Below are positions 34,124-46,600 of a stretch of 64,000 bases of DNA, in pieces. Both the position numbers and the translations under genes were made by a program. Under the pieces are notes generated by a model. It had not been told where the DNA came from. It did no database searches and saw only the letters and a program-made list of their open reading frames with translations. The stretch is taken from positions 124,001 to 188,000 of the forward strand of contig VCJN01001409.1 of the NCBI GenBank assembly GCA_006384855.1, written 5' to 3'. The stretch is from Tetraselmis striata (taxonomy: Eukaryota; Chlorophyta; Chlorodendrophyceae; Chlorodendrales; Chlorodendraceae). Each line of letters starts with the position of its first letter. Position 1 is the first letter of the stretch.

Positions 34124-34402
34124 CCAATCGTCCGTGCCGTAAATATCTTCGATGCTGTCTCGCATGATCTCGCTATGGGGGGGGGGGCTTCGCTTGGCGG
34201 CCGCGATGAAGTACGTAGGCGTCTTCGTGGTGCGACGAACGCGCCGAAACGCGTCGAATGCCGCTGCATAGTGTGACGATGGCACTCGTTGGTTGGTGAC
34301 GACGGGCCCAGGATTAGCACGAAAGTGATGCCAGGAAGGTAGAGCGTTGTAGCCGCTGATCTCGTATCGGGCGTCTAGCGAGTACGTGGCCCATCGGGCC
34401 AC
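34124..34402 (-). pseudogene. YR-C recombinase, N-terminal part
   Basis: This minus-strand frame ends at IEDIYGTDDW next to the CCAAT duplication. It continues at 17732 with GAKVLDLLTTSLTAITYSN. The equivalent stretch of YR-1 (LQDAFGSDELGQRTLDLLSS) aligns across the junction without a gap, which shows that the two parts were one ORF. Confidence 0.82.
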
Positions 34403-34952
34403 CCACGAGAGGCCGTTGTGCGAGCGACGGGCGGCAAAGAGGGTTCGCGCTGCAAGTTGGGATGGGCGCGACAGAAAGGGGGAGTCGGTGTAGACTCATG
34501 ATGTAGAAGGAAAGAATGAAGCCGGAGGGGTTGACTTAGGCGAGGGCGGTAGGGGGAGGACGATGACCCGGCGGACAAGTGGGTCAATAGTGAGGGAGTC
34601 CCGCTCAAGCCGCCGACTACAAGTGCGGCGTTGCTTGGAAGGCAAGCCCAAAGGCGTGTCCTCGAAACGCAGCTTCCGGGGGCCGGCACGGCGGAGCACC
34701 CCATCAATCAGCCTTGCCGGCCGTCTAGGCCTCAACCTTAGCTTTGCTCTTACCAGATAGAGTCCTTGGTGACGTCCTTGGGGGCGCGCGCCGCGATACA
34801 CCGGCCCACCAGGAGCGGAGGATCATGGGCGGCGCGGCAGGCCCGGCGGCACCACCCCCACGTCCACGTGACGGGCGATGGTAACCCCTCAGACGGTTGG
34901 GTGCGGCAGGGGGCTCAGCGGGGTGGCCGGTTGTGGCGGGTCTTTGGATCAT
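34403..34952 (-). pseudogene. YR-C upstream region with gag-like remnant
   Basis: Minus-strand frames at 34725-34952 (HRPSRGRGGGAAGPAAPP) and 34496-34801 lie upstream of the recombinase. An Arg/Gly-rich end before the recombinase is what the gag-like ORF of YR-1 shows. No RT is present between the two, as in YR-1 and YR-2. It is short and frame-broken, so the call rests on position and composition. Confidence 0.35.
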
Positions 34953-36906
34953 GCAACGACCGGGGAGCCCTACGGGGGCTTTTCAAATAATACTTGTAGT
35001 CCGGGTAGCGCCTGTTGGCGCCGCCGGGCAGCAGCCTTGTACGGGGACTGCTGAAAATAACCTCTTTGCGACCTCGGCCTTGCGTCAGCCACTCCGAGAT
35101 CCGCCTACGGGTGGGGAGGGGGTGTGTACGACCCGGTCGGGGGCGGCCTATCTACTCGCGAGGGTTGTTCGAAATAAAAACGTGTTCTGGTACCTCGGTA
35201 CGGCCCGCGGCCGAACCTGCAAAAGATCTGGGGTATCCCCGCCCTACCCGCGTATGTGTTTGACGTCGCACACCCGGTTGGGGTCAGCATCACACATCAA
35301 CAGAGATGGCGGGTAGCGCGCGTCACATGGGGGTCAACAGTGCGGGCGTACCTGTAGCGCAACTTCAAAATCCTGACACATATACGTATCATGACACGTC
35401 CTTACATTATGTAGCGACTAATTGTCATATCATTAAGGCGTGGAAATAGGCGCGTGGAATTAAGCGATCGGATAATTTGGATAGCGTACCTATAGCGCAA
35501 AAGGTACGCTATCCACAGCTGCACCATGCAATGCCGGTCAAAAAGGCATCTGTAATGATAACAAGCTTTCCAAAAAAAAACAAGTGTCTCCGCTGATTTA
35601 TCATCCGCGGGACCGTGCATTGATCCGCATGTCATCATCATACGGGTGCGGTACCACGCGGCAGAGCTTGTGATGGCCTCGCATCGGGACGAGGCGCCAC
35701 CATGCCGGCCGTGGCGCCCTCCGCCGGCTCAGACCACGACTATGCCACGCAGTCGTGCACCATCGATGTCTACGACACCAAGAGCCGCGCCGGCAGGCGT
35801 AGGGCGGCGTGAAGCAGGCGGCCAGCCGCAACGGCGTCGTCAGTCCGGGAGGTCGGCTCCGTGTACAACACAATACATGTATCCAACTGGCTAACACGTA
35901 CTTACGGCTGTACTGCTTAACACCGTCATGATGCCCCCGGAAACCCATCTCACAATACATAACGCCTCACATCTATCAAACTTCAGTAAACCGTACTATA
36001 AGGACACACATAGTACATCATGTTTAATACCCGCCCCCCTTTTATTTTACTTTTACTTTTACCCGCCCCCCGGGCAGTTTAATTGCAAGTTTAGGACCCC
36101 CATGATCGACGCGCTACCGTTGATAGCGGGTCTTTGATACCATTTGTTTTTCCCGCCCCGCGACAGGAGTGGCACTAGTGAAATCGTTGCAGCGTCCCTG
36201 CGACGGCTGTGAAGGTGCAGGTAGCGATCCCTCGGAAAGCCTTGTGTACGGGTAGGCGACGCTCCGTTATGGTCAACGAGCAAATTGCCGACGAAGCATT
36301 ATTGTGAAAAAAATACAGGCATCCCCATACTGGTATAGGTACCTGTAGTTGAAGGCCAAAGACGGAATTTCCAACACCAATGCAGATCACCGTCTATAAA
36401 ACACTGCCATCAGAATACCCGGCAATGACCACGAAAGGTCCGCCCTGCCCGTTTAGACTGAAGTTGGTAAACATTTCCAGAGGGTGGGGCGCGATGTCAG
36501 CGATACGCACCACAACAACCGCGTAACCGCGTCTCGGCCAACCATGCCGCCGAGTGTGGGAGATACTGCGAGAGAGACGCGAGGGGTAGCAGGGTTGGGG
36601 CAGTGGGGGAGCCGAACTGGTGGGGTTGGCGAGTACACCTGAAATGATGCGGCGCCAAATGATGCGGCCGCCGCGCTCCGTGTCCGCCGCATCTCAGGAT
36701 TTGGGGCTTTCAGAGCGAGTTTTGGGGTTAGCAACTTCGCGGCGGGCGGACACCGGCGGATGAGGATTTTGACCCGGGCGAATTTGGGGACGATTCGTGG
36801 TCAAAAAATGATATCCAATCTTTACCAACTTCGGTTTTAGGCGTCGGCCCATTCGAGTTGGGGCACGCCCCATCCCGCGGAGCAAAGCATTTCGCGAGTG
36901 CGAGAC
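34953..36906. other. Stretch with no supported gene; one strong stem-loop
   Basis: No domain-bearing frame was seen on either strand. It probably contains the 5' end of YR-C (minus strand), but no A1-like repeat was identified. A notable hairpin lies at 35479-35514. The rest is unassigned. Confidence 0.4.
35479..35514. other. Perfect 13-bp stem-loop
   Basis: GGATAGCGTACCT at 35479-35491 is followed after 10 bases by its exact reverse complement AGGTACGCTATCC at 35502-35514. There is no T-run after it, so it does not look like a terminator. It may be the footprint or core of a small palindromic repeat. Confidence 0.8.
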
Positions 36907-37092
36907 GATCTAAACTAGTTTATGGGGTTTCCTCCCTTTACCTAACCGCTTTTCAGCTACAAGTGCTGCTCAGTGGTACGGGAACTAGGCACCTGTCGTT
37001 ACGCCCTTTTTGGGTGCAGCACGAGTAGACATAAAAGCAGCCATAACGGCTGAGCCTGCCATCTTCCAGTTTTCGCTGCGTTACACGCAGCG
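36907..37092 (+). repeat. YR-2 left direct repeat A1
   Basis: GATCTAAACTAGTTTATGGG to TTACACGCAGCG. Homologous to YR-1 A1 with several substitutions, and closer to its own A2 at 54952-55134 (shared GGCACCTGTCGT and CCCTTTTTGGGTGC). Confidence 0.9.
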
Positions 37093-37205
37093 ATGTTAAA
37101 ACTGTCTCGTAATCTGTTGCGAGCAAGGTCTCCCCAGGTTGTTCAAGACCACACCCGGCTCACCACCCGTGTGTGATATTATCATCCGTACGTCCGTGCG
37201 TTACC

Positions 37206-38063
37206 ATGCCAGATGGAGAAGAACCCGTCGTTGAGCCGACGCTCGAGTCGCTACACGCAGACGTGAAGGCCCACTCCACATTACTGCGCGAGCTTGCAAC
37301 AGCGTTGGCCCAATTGACGGCCCGTGAGCGCGTTGTTGATGGTTCCGGTTCCGGGCAGCGCATCGCGGGAACGCCGACAAGCCGCGGGGGAGCCGCGGAG
37401 CGCCCCGACTTGCTAGAGCTAGCCCAGAGCGGCCGTGTCGGAGCAAAATCCGTGAGTGACGAGGATAACTACATTGCGGTGCCAGAGCTACTGCAGCGAG
37501 CAGAGTCTGGTTACGAGGCCGTTCGACCGGTCAGCCGGGTGCCTGGACTCTTCCCCTTGAGCACCGACCTAACGAACGAGTACCTCAAGCAACATGACCG
37601 GCATCTGCCGGCTCAGGAGGAGTATCTATGGATGTCGTGTTTCGGGGCCCACATGGCCGCACTTTTCGTGGCTCTCGACGAGTTGCCGCCCTACGTCCCT
37701 GCTGCAAGTAAGGACTTCACCCCTTACCTCGCGAAGCTCGGAACCACGCCGAAGCCATCGACAAGGCGTTTCGCTTTCGTTTGGCCTTCCTGCGGAGGCT
37801 TAATGAAGTGAAGCGTGTGCGCGGTGACCAAGGTGTTCTTGACGCGCTGCGAGCCTAGTACTTTCAGCCTGCTTCTGAGCATATGGTTCCGCGATTTTTG
37901 GGGACCTCATGAGGGACTACCAACGTCGCGTCTTCGAGGCGACCGTGGCCAGCAGCGCCAAAGCAACTGCTACTGCTCGGGTAGCGGCAGCAGTTCCAGG
38001 GCGCGGGCGTGGACGAGGACGTGGCGGTGGACGCGGGCGGGGCCGCGAAGGAGAGCACGAGTG
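37206..38063 (+). pseudogene. Gag-like ORF1 of YR-2, frameshifted
   Basis: Starts MPDGEEPVVEP and follows YR-1 ORF1 closely (shared GLFPLSTDLTNEYLKQ). One base is missing near 37735 (CTCGCGAAGCTCGG against CTCGCGAGAGCCCGG), which shifts the frame. In the corrected frame a TAG appears at about 37857. The Gly/Arg-rich tail is still recognisable at 38000-38063. Confidence 0.82.
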
Positions 38064-38100
38064 ACGGTGTGGGGCGCCTTTCGTCGGAGCTGCTGAAGCT

Positions 38101-39412
38101 TTGTGAGGCCACCTTTCGGTGACCGCCGCAAAGCGCACCCTTGCAGCTCAACGGCGAGATGAGCGCCATGTATCAGGACCTGAACCCCCACCTTACAGAC
38201 TTCATTTAGACCTTCCTTGGTGCGGCGCTTCTTATAGCTACAGCCGAGTGCGGCTCAACCATCCGCACACCTGCACTTGGCGGTTCAACCAACCGCCTCC
38301 CGTACCATTTCATCACTGCGTCCGTCGGTTGTCACACTGTGTGTTACAACTGGTTCGCAACGACCAAGCTTCGCGCGTGTACGTTACGCGCGTGACATAC
38401 GCTACGAGCGCGAAGGGCGCGCGGGGCGGCCCTCGTACCTGAACCTAGCCCCGCAAACCCTGACTGGTGCTACATACTGCAACCCCGTCCAGCAACTACC
38501 GGCCAACCGCCGGGAACCTAACCGTTGCTGCCGAGTACTTTGCAAACCGTAGTCGCCCCCCTGGTACTTTGTCGGTAAAACGACACACTTACGTAATTGA
38601 CGAGCCCGAGGCTGTCGCTCCCTGGGCTGCTTCACTGCGATCTCGACTGCAGGATGCTTTCGGCTCGGACGAGTTGGGACAGCGGACGCTCGACATGCTC
38701 TCCAGCTCCCTCACCGCTCAGATACTCAAAAGCTACGTCGGCAGACTGTCTCAGTTCGGGGAGTTCTGCCACGACTCCCAGAACATTAGCCCGCTGGAGG
38801 CGACCACTGCTACTGTCGTCCGGTACTTTGCCTGGATTGGTGAGCGGGGGCACATTGGAGCTAGGTCACTGCAAGCCTACCTGTCTGCAATCAACACGTT
38901 CTTCGAGCTGCACAACCTCGACCCAATCGCCAAGGACAGCCTACACCTTACTGCAGCTAGGCGTGGGCTGATGCTGCGGCAACGCCGTCTGGAAGCCGCC
39001 CCTTTGCGAGTTCCTTTGCCTGCTGATGTAGCGCACAGTTTCGTCGAGAAGGCCGAGTTGATTGTGTCTTCTTCCACCACCGAGTTCCAGCGCAACTTCC
39101 GAGCCCTCGTGGCCTTGTGGCCAACTTCATGTTCTTTGCCATGGGACTGACTAGCGTCTCCTGCCGAGTGCGGGAGTGTCGGATTATAACATTACCCTGC
39201 AGGTGTACCGCGAGAAGGGCCGCGCTTGCCGACGGGGACCCGACGACTTACGCGTGCTTCTCCTTCCGGTGTCAGAACACCCCCGAGTTGCACGTCTCCT
39301 GCACCATTTCATCGACAACGTACAATATGTCCCCCTGGTTACTGTTGCCTTGGCTGAAACAAGCTTCTGGCGGTCACCTCAAGCGAGCAGGCAAAACCTT
39401 GGACCGCCGCTA
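38101..39412 (+). pseudogene. YR-2 recombinase, N-terminal and middle part
   Basis: The frame at 38467-39150 matches YR-1 ORF2 (AYLSAINTFFELHNLDPIAK against PYLSAINTFFELHNLVPIAK). Frame changes occur at about 39110-39150 (deletion in the FFARGLT region) and before 38467. The homology stops at CCGCTA (39412), where the 15.1 kb insertion begins. Confidence 0.85.
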
Positions 39413-40023
39413 ACATTGGTTCAAAATAAATGTTAGGTGCGTCAAAAGTTTCATGGTTGCGGTGTTAAGCAATGTTGGCCTCAAAACCCTTGTTTTTAGG
39501 GGACCAGACACACGCCACAAAATAATCTAAGTGCCGACGTCTTGCCCCCGGGCTAGCATGGATGGCTCGCGGGTCAACGTGATGATCACGGATACAGCTT
39601 GGTACAAATGATGATAACGGAGATAACTTGGTACTGTATTGCCAAGTAACGTGGGCCGCGCTGAGGTGTTAGTATGGCTAACTAAGTCTGTAATCGAAAT
39701 GGTCTATCATCCTCTGAAACCATAACATTGCCATTGATATTTTCATGTATAATCAAAGCTAGCATGCAGCAAAACATGGATGATAATAAAAGCAATGCAA
39801 GAGTAAAGTTCCATAACATAGACAAGCTCCGAAACCATCATGTTTGTCATGCAGCCGAAAGGCATGAAGTGAGGACATGAATAATATGCAGATGATTGCT
39901 CCGAAACTAATTGCGGTGACACATTGTTACACATGTATTCATGGCCGGCTCTCAATTGGAAAGTAGGCCCGGCCGCCCAAGTGCCTACGCGCACACATGA
40001 GGCCGCTTGCGGCAGGAAGCGGC
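39413..40023. other. Left subterminal region of the 15.1 kb element
   Basis: No gene. It contains the left terminus and the 3' flank of the methyltransferase gene. AT-rich stretches with ATGATAATAAAAGC-like motifs near 39780 could include the polyadenylation region of the minus-strand gene. Confidence 0.4.
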
Positions 40024-40674
40024 TTAGTCACCCAGCGCATCACCATCAGCATCGCTGGAAGCATCATTATCGACATCGTCATCACTCTCCGAATCCGCGG
40101 CCTCGGAGGAGTGGCCACCCTCCTCCTCCTCCTCCTCCTCCTCCTCCTCCTCCTCGGTTTCCTCCTCGTCATCATCATATTCATCCTCCTCGCTACCGGT
40201 ATTGTCTTCACCGGTGCCCTCCTCCTCCCCCTCCTCCTCCTCCTCCTCCTCCTCCTCCTCCTCCTCCTCCTCCTCCTCCTCATCATCATCATCATCCTCG
40301 CCAACGGGATTGGCGACATCCTCATTGGCCTCGGCTTGCTCGTTCTCCTCAGTGGCGTGGCCATCATCTTGGCATGCAGCAATACTCTTGCCCACATGTG
40401 CCAGCGAACAGAGTTCTTGCGCCAGAGGCTCTTCAGCCTCCTCCTCCTCCTCGCCATCCTCAGCATCACCGCCAGCTTTCCTCGGAAAAGTTCCGAGTTT
40501 GCGATCCTCCAGCGCGTCGGCTTCATCTTTGCTCATAGCCAACCACTCTTTGATCCTCGTCACGGCGCCTTCGTGCTGGGTGTCGTCTTTCTCCACCAAG
40601 ATGACGGAGTCGGGGGTTTGAATGCGGGCCTTGCGGCTAATAGCCCGGTCTTGCATTCTGACGATGGAAGCAAG
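40024..40674 (-). CDS. Acidic C-terminal exon of the methyltransferase protein
   Basis: Follows an AG acceptor (TTTTTCGCAG before CTTGCTTCC) and closes with TAA at 40024. The first part (VRMQDRAISRKARIQTPDSV) completes the methyltransferase fold. The last 100 residues are almost pure Glu/Asp, encoded by GAG/GAC runs (plus-strand CTC repeats at 40116-40155 and 40218-40281). Polyacidic tails of this length are common in histone-binding nuclear proteins; such a role is inference. Confidence 0.65.
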   Translation of the reverse strand, partial: LASIVRMQDRAISRKARIQTPDSVILVEKDDTQHEGAVTRIKEWLAMSKDEADALEDRKLGTFPRKAGGDAEDGEEEEEAEEPLAQELCSLAHVGKSIAACQDDGHATEENEQAEANEDVANPVGEDDDDDEEEEEEEEEEEEEEEEEGEEEGTGEDNTGSEEDEYDDDEEETEEEEEEEEEEEEGGHSSEAADSESDDDVDNDASSDADGDALGD

Positions 40675-43600
40675 CTGCGAAAAATCACATGCACAAAGTA
40701 ACCGGACGGCCACACTATTTTGATGACAGAAAATATAAATTTTGGTTGTTCACTTTTGGTTGTATTACTTGTGATATAGACATTGATGCCGGGGCCACGG
40801 ATCACTTACCGTTGTAGTGCCTGTGCCGCAAGTCGCATCCAAAATGACACTTCCCGGTTCCGTGGCAAAGTCCAGGATCCTCCGAATGAGCGCAATTGGT
40901 TTTTGCGCGCTGTTGGTGGGCTTGCTCACATCGGTTGACTCCAGCCGGAATATGTTGGAGGATGGTATGCGGGCGCAATAGGGGTTGGTAGTGTACCGCT
41001 CGGGCTCAGTGGGATCCTTGAAGATGTCCAGTTGGTGGCCGGGTGGCCAACACATCAAGAATATCTCACCGTCGGATGTGAAACGGTCACCGGCGCAGTT
41101 CCCGCGATTCTTGCTCCAATAGAACAGCTTGAATTGCATGTCGCGCTCGGAGATGGCGGCCATGGCATGGGGAAGTGCCTGGTCCGCAAGGAACCAGATG
41201 AACTTGCAATTCTGCAGGCCATCGTTGCAATGATCCACCAAGCTCAGTGTGTTCTTGAATTCCGAAGTCCATGCCACATCCCAGGGGCCCAAGTTGAGCC
41301 CGTAGTTGCTGTCTGCGAGGAGAAGAGATACGGGCTTTGCTGTGGATGCCACCAACTGCTTGATGTTGTCCCTGTGATTGTCGAAATCACCCTTGATGGT
41401 AATGTGCCTATAAACAAAAAACAATTCTCTCTTATTTTAGGGACCGCGTTGCGATTGCCTGCATGACACCGCCAGCCGTGGGGAGGTGGGGGGGGGGGGG
41501 GCTACTTTGAAATGAGATCACGGTGATGATGAATCAAATTCCATTGCTGGGCATCTTTTGTCAACGGCGCAGCCTGAGCGCGCTTGCTGAAATTGCCGCT
41601 CTTGACTTTCCTAATCCAATCGTGCCACTTCAGGAAGAGTTTTTGCCGGACCGGAGTGAGCTGGCGCTGTTGCCTCGCAGTGGTGTACGTCGTTGTAGCA
41701 AAGAAAGTCCTCATGGACGACTCCCATTGAAGAGGGTCCTTAGGCGGTGTCCTGCATATGCGAGTGTGTGAAGAGATACCATCTTAATTAGCTAAAGGAA
41801 TGTCAAATGCGAATTTCTATATCAAGCCCCACCGGAATTTGGGGAAAATACGCACCAGTTCTCTGCCGGAATGGGCTGTAGATACGCCTGGACTTGATCC
41901 TCCTTTGACCGGATTACGGGGTGGAGCAGGATAGCAAATCCTTGAGCATCGGATTTCTCAAGGTCCGAGGAAATTGCTTTGGTCCAGGTTCCGGTCGAGC
42001 GCACAAAGGTGTCCCAATCCGCGTCTGGATTGTAGACACGCACAAGAAACGTCAGTTTGCGATAGACAAAGCGCCAATAGAGCTACGAGGTACGGTTATT
42101 TCCTTGGCGCAACCTACCGAATTCATGGCCACAGTGGGTGAGGACGACCCCCCAGAGATACTCCACGTTCTACAGGTGAGTAATGGCGGGAGTGCAAGTG
42201 TTGCCGTTTGGAAACAGAGACAGATTGTCGCTGGGATTCATCAGCCGGTCGACCACCTACCGAATCTAAGCACCACATGACAAAGTTTCTTCAGTAATGA
42301 TTCATACCATGGTTGAGGCAGATGGGATGTATGAATATGAGAATGGCACGATTTACCTCTAGATATCCCCACCGTGAATGTGATGTAGCAGTAAGCTCCT
42401 TCATGACTTGCTCGGGGAAATGCGGCTTGAGGGATTGATCAGCTTCCTCCGAATTTGGGCGGTAGCAATCGATGCCAGCCTGCAATGCCAACTTCTTGGT
42501 GAAGTGCATGTAGTCCCTATCAAGACACCTAGACTTGAAGATCTCGTTGCACTCCCTGATGATGAAGTCATCCTTTTTGCGAGCTGGCTTGGTGGCAGAC
42601 TTATTTTTCAATCCTTCGAGCAGCTTGAGAATAGACCCTTGCTCCGGCAATTCCAGACTTCCGCTTTGAAACGCTTCCATGAGCTCCTCGATTGCCTTCC
42701 AAATGTCATATTTCCTCATGACAGTAGCCTTGAAAAGAGCGGCGTAAGATGGCGGACCCAATTGACCCTGAGAAGTAGAGAATGCCAACTGTTAGGATAT
42801 ACAACTGTATTTGTTGTCTTTTTATGTATCTTATCCAACGTGGCCCGATGCCCCCATCCACAGCATGGACGCATGCTTCCATCCACAGCATGGACACAAG
42901 CGAAGATGTTCTTCATGTATGACACAGCGACTTGTGAGATGTTTCCTAATCTACAGTGTAAATCCATGTCAACCTTAAACTAAAACCTAAATAAATTATT
43001 ATGTAGAGTCGATAATATATGCTCATATGTTTCAGGATATAAATGTAATTTTAGAAGTTATATGTACTGACTGACACATATCTACATATGTTTGGGGAGG
43101 GACACTCACGTTTTCTGGATTCCGCTTAAGAGCGAATCCGCAACTCTTCCATAGGTAGCTGAACCTCGAGTACTTCTCCTTCATAACCGGATCTGTGACC
43201 AGATCGTCCTTGCTCTCGCTACTCCAGCGCTTGTAGGAGAACTCTTCTTCGTCACCCTCACCCTCGAGTCGCTTGTCATCAATCTCGCGCAGCATCTCGT
43301 ATTCTTTGCGAAGAAGGCGGAAGTTGTCAAGCTGGGTGTTGACTATGGTGTTGGCATTGGTGACATTTTGATGATTGCCGATGTATCTCGCAACCTGCTC
43401 ATTCAATGCGCAGAGAACGAGGCACTCCCACTTGGATAGCTCCTGCTTGATGGCTTCGATCTCGGTTCGGGAAATCACGACCTTTGAAGCCGCCCTTCGG
43501 TGATTACCGACGATGACATAGAAGTTGAATTCCTGATTCATCCTTCCGATCCACTCTTGTCATGTGTAAATAAAAACTTTGTTAGCAAACAATTTGTGAG

Positions 43601-46600
43601 ATGGCAAAACGTTGGGAAACTTTGCAGCAATCTTGATCGAGAGTTTCGGGTTGAACCAAGCAACAATAGCCGGGGTAATCATACCTTGGACCCGAAATCA
43701 TCTGTTTTCAACATCTGGCCAACCTCCTTTGGCTTCAAGGTCTTAGAACTCGTCTTGTTGGTCACCAAAACAATAAAATTGCCTTTGGACTGATCCTTGC
43801 CGTTGGCATGTGCACGTTGTCGATTCTTAGATTGAGAGATCAATAACCGGTTTGCGGTATTCATATTTCCAGCTTTAATCCAAATTTGCAATACGGCGTT
43901 AAGGTGGCTTATTTACCTCGAACTCATAAGCCAGGTCGTGGACATGAGGCATGTGGAGCGTACGCGCGGCGAGATCGTCTGTTGGAGGAGAAAGGACTTC
44001 GATTGGTAGCTCGAAAGTGCCAGCCGACCCAGAGCCACCCGGCACCTGAGTGGAGAACAAGAATCAGTTACATAGAAACTACGTTAGCAGCAGACAGGAC
44101 AACTAATAAGATAGTTGAAATTTTCATGAGCGATGAATGGGCCGATCGCGCACCCTGGCGTTTAGTGTCACGAGGCTTAAAATCTTGACCCCGGAGCTCG
44201 GATCGACAAGATGTTGCGATCCATGCGTTGCAAACAAGCCAAGGTAACCATTCAGGAAGATGTTGCAGAGGTTTGTCTTGGCGTTCTTCCTCATGAAAGG
44301 GACTTTTTTCTTCGCGTGTAGGTTCACAGCTTTTGAAGTCAGGACGTCCTGAATCGTGTCTCTTGCGTACCCGGGGTTGAAAAGCCACGCAGGGATGTAG
44401 CCCCATGTACTTGATAATAACGAAGCAGGGGTTGGGTTCATGGATATCGGAACTAGGCCAGAGATGGCGAGGACACCCTGCGTTGAATCACCGCTGTCCT
44501 TCTTGAATCTGAACAACAAACTATCTGTCCCGCTTATCTCGACTGATGCAACATCACCAAGCTTGATGGGGGAATAACATGGATATACTCCCCTTGGACC
44601 GGCAACAGTGCCAGCTTTGTCACATCTCTCCTCCTTGTCTGCGAAGATAGTCATAATTAGTAAAATGAATAATTAAATGAAGACTATATGCATAATATAA
44701 TTATATCATAAGAATCCACTTTTGTCCAACATAGACAATGGTAACCCTGTACATGATTGACGCATGCGTCCATCCACAGCATGGACGCACGCGTCCATCC
44801 ACAGCATGGACGCATGCTTCCATCCACAGCATGGACGCATGAGTCCATCCACAGCTGGCCGCATGAGTCGTTCCATGGGATCGCAATATTCCGCTCAAGT
44901 ACTTACTACTTGTACACATGTGTAACACAAAGAAACCTACCTACGCGAAACATAAATATAGCGGCAATAAATGTGTTAATATAGTTGCACATTTCAATAC
45001 GTGCAAAACGTGTATATATGCAATATGTGTGAAATGTACGGGACTCACCCATGAAAATATATTCGATGGTTCAAGGGCATATGAAAGCTGTGATAAGCTA
45101 CCTTCATACAAGAACACTTGAATAGTGCCGTTGTCAATGTACTTCAGTCACCAGTCGTGGTTTGGCTGTGAAGGAGTCCAGTCCAGTGGGCGCCTGTACT
45201 TCAATAGAGCTGGAGCGGTTGATATCTTGAAATAATGCAAAAAATAGCTTAGTAGATGAACGAACTTAAAATAAAAATGGAAATTAAACATTTTTAATTA
45301 GCACGAAATGATGTGGCTTGAGTGGTTACCTGAGCTCTTGTGTGTTTGTACCCTGCTTGGATGCGGTCTTTGCCTTTGATGTAGCCTTTGCCGGCTGTTT
45401 TTCGCCGCGTTCTTTGAGAGCCTATGACAACCAACAGCGCCGTTGTAAGTGAATGAATCGATGAATCCATGCGCGTCAAGATTCATTCGAAGAATTAACT
45501 TCACTGACAGTTCAAACGTACCCGACTTGAGCCGCTGCTGATGCATCATGTGTCGCCTTCCCTTGCGACGACTCACCGAGTGCCCTGCAATTTAAACACA
45601 AAGCAGCACATAATTATTAGATGTGTGGTCTATGTTATAAGCAATTTTTATGTATGTCGATGTCACTCTTCTACTTACGTTGCAGTTGATGGGGCGGCGG
45701 GCGGCGCTGCCAGCGAGCCGCATGCGGCAGCCTCTTTTGGAGTTTTTGGCACGGCAGAAGACCTCGAAAATGCATCCGTGTATAACTGTCAGAAGGATAG
45801 CTCATTGCCGCGCGTGCTTTGATTGACACCGACTCGGACAACAAAATGACTATGAAGCATTCCTTAACGGCATATAGGGACTTACCCCACGGGAGCCCGG
45901 GCAGATGACTTGTTCGTAGCCTTCTCCTTTGCCGTCTTCGGCTCTTCGGCCGGTAACTTTGAGCCTTGCTTTGCGGCTTTAGACTTCTTGGGGGACTTTG
46001 AAGGCCTACATGACACAGAGCATCATTTTAGCCACATAGTGATTTACTGTATATGAGCCGGTGGTGTAAGTTATCAAGGTGTTATCAACCCGAGCATGTA
46101 GTCTTCCCGAATGGAGCAAACAATCATACCCGGCCGCGGTATGAGTTGGAGTCGCCTTTTCGGCCTTCTCCGCGGGCTTCTCGGCAACCCTATCATAAGC
46201 GCATAGCATTGTATTAGAGGGCCAGGCAGTCATATGAACATTAAAAAACTACTTTGCTATTAAAATACAAGTGATAAATAGAAGCAGAACAGAGTTAGTA
46301 ATGGTGGTCGAAGGCCGGTACTTACGGTGAGTCTCCTGCGATGAACCAAGGCTGCCAAAAATGAAGCAGCTCGGCATGTGTAGGCTTCTCTGGAACAACC
46401 TCGCACGGCTTTGGCACCTCCCTGAGTGTCATGCGGAAATATAGGTACGTACGATCTCATCTCTGAAACGATGAAAGCAACTACGCGACGGCATATAAAT
46501 CAAACGATTGTTAAGTTAGTCAGAGAGTGTCTCCTACATACCTCTGCCTTGCGAAGCATGCCGCTTGGTACCTTGCAACGGCGATGATTTCGTCACTTTG

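Noticed and set aside
39924-40701. Plus-strand Leu-rich and Ser-rich frames
   Set aside because: They are shadows of the GAG/CTC repeats encoding the acidic tail on the minus strand, which has splice borders and continuity with the methyltransferase.
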